NCBI GenBank assembly: GCA_023380675.1
Contig: JAMCRS010000263.1
Span: forward strand, 4,591 to 10,126
Length of the DNA: 5,536 bases
Direction: 5' to 3'
From: Chloroflexota bacterium
Lineage (GTDB): Bacteria > Chloroflexota > Anaerolineae > UBA4142
Below are positions 1 through 3,841 of this stretch, piece by piece. The notes below the pieces were generated by a model. That model saw only the letters and a list, made by a program, of their open reading frames with translations. It was not told where the DNA came from and made no database searches. The stretch's first letter is position 1. Each line of letters begins with the position of its first letter. Made by a program: the position numbers and the translations under genes.

Positions 1-185
1 TCCGGCAAGGGCGCAAGGCCAGGCGCTTGGGTTGGGGGCGCGGCCAACGCGTTGGTGACGCCGCCCATCAGTGCCGGCGCAACCAGTCCGGCAAAAACGC
101 CGCTGGCGAACTTGGACAGAAACTCACGCCGCGACGCGTCGCTGTCGAGCGTTTCGATGACGGGTGTCCCTGGGACAGTCGTCAT
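1..185 (-). CDS. Tat-exported protein, N-terminal part only (runs off left edge)
   Basis: Reading leftward from ATG 185-183, 61 codons are open to the window edge. A strong Shine-Dalgarno (AGGAGG on the minus strand, 190-195) lies 4 nt before the ATG, which fixes the start. The N-terminus is a textbook twin-arginine signal: residues 18-23 read SRREFL, followed by a weakly hydrophobic stretch (about 24-46) and an ALA-A site near residues 46-49, where signal peptidase I would be expected to cut. The mature part begins with a Pro/Ala-rich linker (APPTQAPGLAPLP), common where an exported domain is tethered to its leader. The Tat route suggests a protein folded, often with a cofactor, before export to the outer face of the membrane. 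Nothing of the mature domain is visible, so its function is unknown. A molybdoenzyme would fit the YqeB gene elsewhere in the window, but that is only a guess. It is divergent from the damaged genes to its right. Confidence 0.88.
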   Translation of the reverse strand, partial: MTTVPGTPVIETLDSDASRREFLSKFASGVFAGLVAPALMGGVTNALAAPPTQAPGLAPLP

Positions 186-397
186 ACAGTCCTCCTTTGG
201 ATGATCTGGAGCAAATGCAGATAGAGAATGGAAACTCCAATGGCCATCGTAATAGATGCGGACGCTTGGGGGAACTGGGGAAAAGGCGAGGAGAGGGACT
301 AGGGGAACTCCTAGTTCGCGGCAGGCTCAACGGATTCAGCGCAATGTCTCTGTTGCCAGACAAACTTCAGGCGTTAACAAGGCTCTGGTAGCCTTAA
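186..397. other. Intergenic region between the Tat gene and the truncated ArsR gene
   Basis: No convincing protein was found in any frame of this 212-base stretch. It should hold the promoter of the leftward Tat gene, but I could not pick out a clear -35/-10 pair. The minus strand is strikingly pyrimidine-rich over about 263-306. It contains direct repeats with the core GGAACT and two short inverted repeats, listed separately. The missing 5' end of the ArsR-family remnant would be expected in its right-hand part but is not recognisable there. Confidence 0.6.
298..315. repeat. Inverted repeat ACTAGG-N6-CCTAGT
   Basis: ACTAGGGGAACTCCTAGT has perfect 6-bp arms (298-303 and 310-315) around a 6-nt centre. 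A second, overlapping dyad, GAACT-CCT-AGTTC, lies at 305-317. It is about 115 bp upstream of the Tat gene start and contains one of the GGAACT repeats, which suits an operator better than a terminator because no T-run follows. Confidence 0.4.
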
Positions 398-398
398 C
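373..398. repeat. Small stem-loop GTTAA(CAA)GGCT-N5-AGCCTTAAC
   Basis: The arms pair as AAGGCT (379-384) with AGCCTT (390-395) around the loop CTGGT. Alternatively GTTAA (373-377) pairs with TTAAC (394-398), with CAA bulged out. It lies at the left boundary of the ArsR remnant, and the in-frame stop TAA (395-397) that closes the remnant's frame falls in its right arm. There is no U-run, so it is not a classical intrinsic terminator. It may be an operator or simply part of the decayed sequence. Confidence 0.3.
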
Positions 399-604
399 GG
401 AACTCCTACGGCCGCGCACCGCACTTGACTACGGCGTTGGGACGCCCGCAAGCCAACATCTCGCAGCACCTCGCCGTTCTGCGCGAGGCAAACTTGGTTG
501 TGGACGAACGCGAGGGCATGACCGTCGTGTATCGCATGCAGGATCCGCGTGTGTTTGACCTGGTGGATCGGCTCAAGGCGTTGGCGGCGCGCGCCCCGGG
601 CTGA
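398..604 (+). pseudogene. 5'-truncated ArsR/SmtB-family transcriptional regulator
   Basis: From codon 422 to the TGA at 602-604 the frame encodes the C-terminal half of an ArsR-type winged helix. It begins HLTTALGRPQ, continues into the recognition helix ANISQHLAVLREANLV, then the beta-wing DEREGMTVVYRM, and ends in a C-terminal helix (PRVFDLVDRLKALAAR). This half is well preserved. The N-terminal helices, normally about 40-50 residues containing a motif like DPTRLRIL, are absent. The frame is closed by TAA at 395-397 and has no ATG or SD before the conserved part. GTG/TTG starts inside it would give only about half a domain. It is therefore a remnant, or has a frameshift I cannot resolve. 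A fragment in the +1 frame ending TELLRPR (near 397-414) could be a scrap of the missing part, but the match is weak. The true start of the remnant is uncertain. Its wing differs from that of the intact ArsR at 1825-2178, so it is not a simple duplicate. Confidence 0.75.
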
Positions 605-605
605 G

Positions 606-749
606 CGACGCGGCTGCGAATGCGGCAATCGCTATGGCGGGCGCTGTGACGAGCCGACCAAGACGGAACGCAAGGAAGCGCTGGAAGCCTTCAAGAAGCA
701 CTTGGAGGAGCGCCTTGCGGACGTCAGCGACGAACTGGGCAAGCTGTAG
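606..749 (+). CDS. Cys-rich / coiled-coil small protein or detached ArsR tail; start unresolved
   Basis: This frame encodes a compact Cys cluster (CECGNRYGGRC, about 615-647), then a charged amphipathic helix (TERKEALEAF...LEERLADVSDELGKL) ending at TAG 747-749. Alternating Glu/Lys and regular Leu/Ala spacing look like real coding sequence and a coiled coil. No ATG exists in frame; the nearest start is GTG at 549, inside the ArsR remnant, where the translation is just the regulator's shadow. The start given here is simply the conserved part. Two readings are possible. It may be a small downstream gene that has lost its start. Or it may be the C-terminal tail of the ArsR protein: dropping one base from the CCCC at 594-597 would join the two in frame. 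The Cys cluster suggests metal binding. I do not recognise a named family. Confidence 0.5.
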   Translation, partial: RRGCECGNRYGGRCDEPTKTERKEALEAFKKHLEERLADVSDELGKL

Positions 750-759
750 GTACTGGCGA

Positions 760-785
760 GCGAGCCAGCGACTTGATTGGCTCGC
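760..785 (+). terminator. Stem-loop after the Cys-rich frame, possible terminator
   Basis: GCGAGCCA (760-767) pairs perfectly with TGGCTCGC (778-785) around a 10-nt loop. It begins 10 nt after the TAG at 747-749 and precedes a new promoter, the right place for a transcript end. No uninterrupted T-run follows (the next bases are CCGGCCCGGC), so it would be a weak intrinsic terminator or an RNA-stabilising hairpin. Confidence 0.5.
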
Positions 786-809
786 CCGGCCCGGCGAGAT
801 CCTTTCATA

Positions 810-837
810 TTGCCAAAACTAGTTTTATAGTTATAAT
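810..837 (+). promoter_or_regulatory. Sigma70-like promoter, TTGCCA-N16-TATAAT
   Basis: The -35 box TTGCCA (810-815) and a perfect -10 box TATAAT (832-837) are separated by 16 bp in a locally AT-rich patch that stands out from the GC-rich surroundings. Transcription should start near 844-846. It would drive the small membrane ORF at 877 and perhaps the PAP2-like gene at 1188. This is the clearest promoter in the window. Confidence 0.75.
815..826. promoter_or_regulatory. Perfect 12-bp palindrome in the promoter spacer (candidate operator)
   Basis: AAAACTAGTTTT is fully self-complementary and lies between the -35 and -10 boxes, overlapping the last base of the -35. A dimeric repressor bound here would block RNA polymerase, and ArsR/SmtB-family operators are typically AT-rich dyads overlapping promoters. 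The intact ArsR protein at 1825 is an obvious candidate, but that link is inference. Confidence 0.5.
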
Positions 838-853
838 GGAAGTATCCACTTCC
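838..853. repeat. Inverted repeat GGAAGT-ATCC-ACTTCC at the predicted transcription start
   Basis: Perfect 6-bp arms (838-843 and 848-853) flank a 4-nt centre directly after the -10 box, spanning the expected +1. It could be a second operator half or a hairpin at the extreme 5' end of the mRNA. Together with the spacer palindrome it makes two dyads within 39 bp. Confidence 0.45.
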
Positions 854-876
854 TGATCTTTTTCGGCAAGGCGACG

Positions 877-1018
877 ATGATCGTGAGTAAGTACCCAGGT
901 CGTGCTGCTCCTGCTCGTGCCGAGCGCTCTCTACGTTTTGCTGAGTCTGGCGCCGCGCGTGCGCGAGTATTTTGATGGGCGGCGGAAAGCGATCGCACCG
1001 GCGCCGGCGGCGAGATAA
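877..1018 (+). pseudogene. Small single-TM membrane protein with an apparent frameshift
   Basis: ATG 877 is preceded by AAGG (868-871) and lies about 33 nt after the predicted transcription start. It opens MIVSKY, after which its own frame gives an unlikely Arg/Ala-rich peptide. From about 899 the neighbouring frame encodes VVLLLLVPSALYVLLSL, a good transmembrane helix, then a basic tail (PRVREYFDGRRKAIAPAPAAR) ending at TAA 1016-1018. That second frame is closed upstream by TGA at 884-886 and has no ATG. Removing one base around TACCCAGG (892-899) would fuse the two into a natural protein of about 46 residues: short cytoplasmic N-terminus, one TM segment, charged C-terminus. Either the gene carries a one-base insertion or the assembly has an error. 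A GTG start at 902 is possible but lacks an SD. The family is not recognised. Confidence 0.5.
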
Positions 1019-1022
1019 CCGA

Positions 1023-1068
1023 GCCCCCGGGAGGGCGAACGGTACAATATACGCACGTCGCCCCCGGG
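1023..1068 (+). repeat. GCCCCCGGG direct repeat around a possible -10 element
   Basis: GCCCCCGGG is present at 1023-1031 and 1060-1068, 37 bp apart. The right copy is also a tight dyad (TCGCCC-CC-GGGCGA, 1058-1071). Between them lies TACAAT (1043-1048), a fair -10 box without a recognisable -35. It is 120-165 bp upstream of the PAP2-like gene, so it could be that gene's control region. Evidence is limited to the repeats. Confidence 0.3.
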
Positions 1069-1187
1069 CGATCAAGCAAGATGGTGTTATTCCAGCATAG
1101 GCGCGCGATCCACCCATTCGATCTTTTGCGCATGCTGAATGGACGAGGCGCTACCGGCAGGGCGGGAGACGCAGCGAGGATAGCAAC

Positions 1188-1769
1188 ATGACGAATCGCT
1201 TGGCGCGTTGGGTTTCGGTCTTGTTCGACAGTTCGGTCTTGTCGCTCCCCATCTTTTTCGCTTTCGGTTGGATCGGGGCGGGCGCGGTGGGCTTGGCGTG
1301 GGCCGCTTGGGTACTCTTGATCATGACGGGCATTCCCCTGGCGTATCTGACGTTCGGAAAACGATTCGGGTGGGTCAGTGATCTCGAAATGAGTCAGCGC
1401 AACGAACGCCCGCGCTTTATCCTGGTGAGTTTGAGTAGCGATGCACTTGCGTTGCTCGCGCTAAGCGCGTGGGGCGGTCCGCACCTCTTGCGCGTGATGG
1501 CAGTCACCTACCTCTTCCTCGGCGCGACGATGTTCACGATTTCGATTTTCTGGAAAATCAGTTTGCACATGGTCGGCGTCGGCGGCTTTTCGATCGCGCT
1601 CGTATTCGTTTTCGGCGCGCCAGCGCTGTTCGCCTTTCTGAGCCTGCCACTGGTCGCCTGGGCGCGTTGGCAGCGCCGCAAACATTCGCCCGCGCAGTTG
1701 GCGGCGGGTGCGCTCGGCGGCGCGGCGATTACGGCGTTGGTCTTTGGCGGGTTGGGACCGTGGATTTGA
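1188..1769 (+). CDS. PAP2-like (phosphatidic acid phosphatase-related) integral membrane protein
   Basis: 193 residues with about six hydrophobic segments (roughly 9-30, 32-56, 78-96, 100-121, 128-158 and 170-190). SD-like AGGA (1177-1180) lies 7 nt before ATG 1188. The family hint is a set of short motifs: NERPRF (73-77) after a cytoplasmic loop, KISLH (123-127) at the start of a helix, and WARWQRRKHSPAQLAAG (158-174). These resemble the degenerate phosphatase motifs of PAP2-like membrane proteins, where KIS-x-H precedes a Gly-rich helix and an R...H pair precedes Q-x-x-x-G. The canonical PSGH and SRxxxxxHxxxD motifs are not present in full, so catalysis is uncertain. If active, it would act on a lipid or isoprenoid phosphate in the membrane. 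An unclassified six-TM protein is the alternative. It ends 55 nt before the ArsR gene, on the same strand. Confidence 0.55.
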   Translation: MTNRLARWVSVLFDSSVLSLPIFFAFGWIGAGAVGLAWAAWVLLIMTGIPLAYLTFGKRFGWVSDLEMSQRNERPRFILVSLSSDALALLALSAWGGPHLLRVMAVTYLFLGATMFTISIFWKISLHMVGVGGFSIALVFVFGAPALFAFLSLPLVAWARWQRRKHSPAQLAAGALGGAAITALVFGGLGPWI

Positions 1770-1824
1770 GGCGAGGCGTGGGGATGCGGACGGATCTAAA
1801 GACACATGGGGGGAGGCTCGTTTT

Positions 1825-2178
1825 ATGGCAGTCTCTCAACCGCTGGTCATCAAATGTTCACCGCAGCAATGCCGGCATATTGCCAAGCAAGCCGCCGTGT
1901 CTCATCCGCTTCTGACGGACGAAACGCAGTTGAAAGCGCGCGGCCGTATCTTTCAAGCGTTGGGCAACGAGACGCGTCTGCGGATTCTGGCCACGCTGTC
2001 CGTGCAGGAATTGTGCGCGTGCGACGTCGTGGCGGCGCTGGGCGGCGCGGCGACCACCGTGGCTTTTCACTTGCGGATGCTCGAAGACGCGGGCTTGATC
2101 TCTGCGCGGCAAACAGGCAAGTTCACGCTGTACCGCCTCAATCGCGAACTACTGGACCGGCACTGCGTGTTAAAGTAG
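1825..2178 (+). CDS. ArsR/SmtB-family metal-sensing transcriptional repressor
   Basis: 117 residues from ATG 1825, chosen over in-frame upstream starts because GGAGG (1812-1816) sits 8 nt before it and the earlier sequence overlaps the PAP2-like gene. The fold is typical: FQALGNETRLRILATLS (43-59), the metal-binding helix ELCACD (62-67), the recognition helix TTVAFHLRMLEDAGLIS (77-93), the wing ARQTGKFTLYRL (94-105), and a short C-terminal helix. Cys64 and Cys66 form the CxC of an alpha3 sensor site, and the N-terminal arm adds Cys11 and Cys16 (CSPQQC). In CadC of this family two N-terminal Cys plus the CxC pair make a four-thiolate site for Cd/Pb/Zn, so the same chemistry is inferred; arsenic is the main alternative. 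Metal binding would release it from DNA. Its target is not proven; a palindromic promoter at 810-853 and its own operon are candidates. It may be co-transcribed with the PAP2-like gene. Confidence 0.87.
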   Translation: MAVSQPLVIKCSPQQCRHIAKQAAVSHPLLTDETQLKARGRIFQALGNETRLRILATLSVQELCACDVVAALGGAATTVAFHLRMLEDAGLISARQTGKFTLYRLNRELLDRHCVLK

Positions 2179-2180
2179 GA

Positions 2181-2819
2181 TCACGGAATCAGCCCGCGCT
2201 GGACGGCGTACCGCGTTAGGCCAGCGCGGGTCGGGAGGTTGAGTTTACGGAGAATGTTCGCGCGGTGAAAGTCTACCGTCTTGACGCTGATAAACAACGC
2301 GTCGGCAACCTGTTGATAGGTTTGACCTTGCGCGAGGAGCACGAGCACCTCGCGCTCGCGGTCTGAAAGCGATTCGTACGAATCGGCCGGAGCGTCGCCG
2401 CGCGCGTCATCCGCGACGACGCCGGCGATCGAAGGATCGAGGAAGGTGCCGCCTGAATGGACGACGCGGATCGCGTCGATGAGTTCGTCCCCTTCGGCGC
2501 GCTTGAGGACGTAGCCCGACGCGCCGACTCGCAGCGCGGGGAGAACGTACTCTTTGTTTTCGTGTTGAGTCAGGATGAGGACGCGCGTCCTGGGGCAAGT
2601 CTCGCGAATTTGCCGTGTGGCGACCAGCCCATCCAGGCCCTGCATTCCAATGTCCATCAGCACAACGTCGGGCTGCAATTCGCGGGCACGCGCCATTGCT
2701 TGCACCCCGTCGCCTGCCTCGGCGACCACCTGCATATCGGGCTGCATTTCCAGCAAGGCGCGGATGCCGGCGCGCAAAACCGCATGGTCGTCGGCGAGTA
2801 GGATCCTAATCTTGTTCAT
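2181..2819 (-). CDS. NarL/FixJ-type (LuxR-HTH) two-component response regulator
   Basis: 212 residues, normal length for the family. The receiver domain (about 4-120) has the acidic pair Asp10-Asp11, the phospho-acceptor Asp56 (VVLMDIGM), Thr84 and Lys106, so all residues for phosphorylation are present. A short linker (about 131-147) leads to a LuxR-type HTH (148-210): [16 protein letters not shown], then [26 protein letters not shown], with the recognition helix near 177-193. It should be phosphorylated by the histidine kinase at 3842-5536, which is of the matching HisKA_3 type, and then bind DNA as a dimer. It is last in the minus-strand unit, 45 nt after the YqeB-like gene. No strong SD precedes ATG 2819-2817, so translation may depend on coupling to the upstream gene. 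Its TGA is 2 nt from the convergent ArsR stop. The regulated genes are not identifiable here. Confidence 0.95.
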   Translation of the reverse strand: MNKIRILLADDHAVLRAGIRALLEMQPDMQVVAEAGDGVQAMARARELQPDVVLMDIGMQGLDGLVATRQIRETCPRTRVLILTQHENKEYVLPALRVGASGYVLKRAEGDELIDAIRVVHSGGTFLDPSIAGVVADDARGDAPADSYESLSDREREVLVLLAQGQTYQQVADALFISVKTVDFHRANILRKLNLPTRAGLTRYAVQRGLIP

Positions 2820-2864
2820 GGTTTTCCAACCGTTGTTTGCGACCCGTAGCGCTGAAATCCTTCA

Positions 2865-3728
2865 TCACTTATACTTACCCTCATCCGGATTCCGCGCGAC
2901 CGGCTCAGCATGCGTTCTGATCCGCGTGTCTGACGTCCTCAGCGACCAGTCGGCTTCGCGGATCGCCTGCAAGACCCCCTCCGCGATTCGCCTCGGGCGT
3001 TCGCCGATGCCGGTCACTTGGGGTTGCGCGCGCGGGTCGACTTCGATCACTTTGGCGCCATGGCGGACGGGAACGCCATCGTGGGTCAATCCGCGCAAGA
3101 CACCATCAATGGGCGCAAGGAGTGTAACTATTTCGACAGAGGCGACGCTCTCCCTGGCGTGAACCCGATCCCCAATGGAGAACGCGGTGCGGAAGATCCC
3201 TTCCCTCGGAGCATAGACGTATCGCTCACGCGCGAAACCCGCGAGAGGTTGTGGTTCGCCCTCCAATGGCAGAGAGGAGCCACGGTAGATCACAGCACCC
3301 AGCCGCTCGCCCCAAGCCGTCTCGACCACCCGATCGGTGGTTTCTCCGGCGGTGAAACCTGGCCCAAGACCGATGGTCAACCTTGCCAGTCCGCGCTGCG
3401 CTTCCGGGTGAACATGCTTGCGCATCCGCGCATCCACCAAGACATCGGGAGCCGCGACCGCGATCAACGCGGCAAGGTCGTTCACCACGACAGGGATCGC
3501 CTCTCGGGCGGCGAGGAGCTGTGCCAAGCCACTCAGGTCATCCACCCGCACGGCTCTCAGGGCTTCCAATTCGGCGTAACCGTCAAACACGGCATCGGCA
3601 AACGCCATCCCGCGTCGAGTAACCATTGGAAAAGGGTCCTCGTGGAGGACGACGGCATGGCTTGCGCAAAAGAGACCGTGTGCCACCGCCGAGCCGACGT
3701 CGCCGCTGCCGCGTACGATGATCAACAT
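2865..3728 (-). CDS. yqeB: YqeB / EF2563-family selenium-dependent molybdenum hydroxylase maturation protein
   Basis: 287 residues from ATG 3728-3726. This start is preferred over the ATG at 3797 because the family begins at the beta-strand MLIIVRGSGDVGSAVA (1-16), and GAGG sits about 7 nt upstream. The GSGDVG loop is a Rossmann-like nucleotide-binding element. Further marks of the family are RRGMAFADAVFDG (38-50), a VDARMRK segment (98-104), TIGLGPGFTAG (118-128), VVETAWGERLGAVI (134-147) and a C-terminal lobe with LLAPIDGVLRGL (203-214) and KVIEVDPR (226-233). Family members are associated by gene context with xanthine-dehydrogenase/CO-dehydrogenase-like molybdenum hydroxylases and are thought to help mature the molybdenum site, some with selenium. 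The exact reaction is not established. No selD, selA or hydroxylase gene is in the window, so selenium use here is open. Its position between a kinase and its regulator is unusual. The 113-nt gap to the kinase gene contains a hairpin. Confidence 0.85.
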   Translation of the reverse strand: MLIIVRGSGDVGSAVAHGLFCASHAVVLHEDPFPMVTRRGMAFADAVFDGYAELEALRAVRVDDLSGLAQLLAAREAIPVVVNDLAALIAVAAPDVLVDARMRKHVHPEAQRGLARLTIGLGPGFTAGETTDRVVETAWGERLGAVIYRGSSLPLEGEPQPLAGFARERYVYAPREGIFRTAFSIGDRVHARESVASVEIVTLLAPIDGVLRGLTHDGVPVRHGAKVIEVDPRAQPQVTGIGERPRRIAEGVLQAIREADWSLRTSDTRIRTHAEPVARNPDEGKYK

Positions 3729-3771
3729 CCACGACCTCACTTGTCTCGCGTTAGGATCCGTTTCAAACCAA

Positions 3772-3802
3772 CGACGATCAGAACCGTCGCCAATCATCGT
3801 CG
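3772..3802 (-). repeat. Imperfect hairpin between the kinase and YqeB genes
   Basis: CGACGAT (3772-3778) and ATCGTCG (3796-3802) are perfect 7-bp inverted arms around 17 nt. The pairing extends outward to ACC/GGT with one bulged A. It lies in the 113-nt kinase-yqeB gap, 44 nt upstream of the yqeB start. There is no U-run, so read-through is likely; an RNA-processing site or attenuator is possible. Confidence 0.35.
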
Positions 3803-3841
3803 GTCAGCCGAGGTGCCTTCATTTGTCTGAACTGGTGTTCG

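Larger units (their letters stand above)
269..408 (+). repeat. Dispersed direct repeats with core GGAACT
   Basis: GGGGAACT occurs at 269-276 and again at 302-309. The 10-mer GGAACTCCTA occurs at 304-313 and again, exactly, at 399-408. The cores begin at 271, 304 and 399, so spacings are 33 and 95 bp, each close to a whole number of helical turns. A looser copy, GGAAACTCC, is at 230-238. These could be protein-binding sites upstream of the divergent Tat gene. No regulator is assigned, and chance in a purine-rich stretch is not excluded. Confidence 0.4.

Noticed and set aside
549..605. GTG start at 549 for the Cys-rich small protein
   Set aside because: The sequence before about 606 in this frame is the out-of-frame image of the ArsR C-terminal helix and contains no protein-like features.
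632..1117. Minus-strand ORF (161 codons) across the small damaged genes
   Set aside because: Low-complexity Arg/Ser composition with no domain. It crosses the stem-loop and promoter region, and the plus strand offers better coding signals.
1019..1187. Possible RNA gene or riboswitch upstream of the PAP2-like gene
   Set aside because: Only a short GC dyad and a direct repeat are present; there is no conserved riboswitch core or extended secondary structure I can recognise.
1708..1824. Upstream in-frame extension of the intact ArsR gene
   Set aside because: It overlaps the PAP2-like gene, lacks family similarity, and a good SD is placed right for ATG 1825.
3729..3797. 23-residue N-terminal extension of the YqeB-like protein
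   Set aside because: The family starts at the Rossmann strand; the extension spans an intergenic hairpin, and ATG 3728 has its own SD.
3018..3830. Long plus-strand ORF (270 codons) opposite the YqeB-like gene
   Set aside because: It is the antisense shadow of a clear EF2563-family protein, has no recognisable motif or SD, and arises from GC-rich codon bias.
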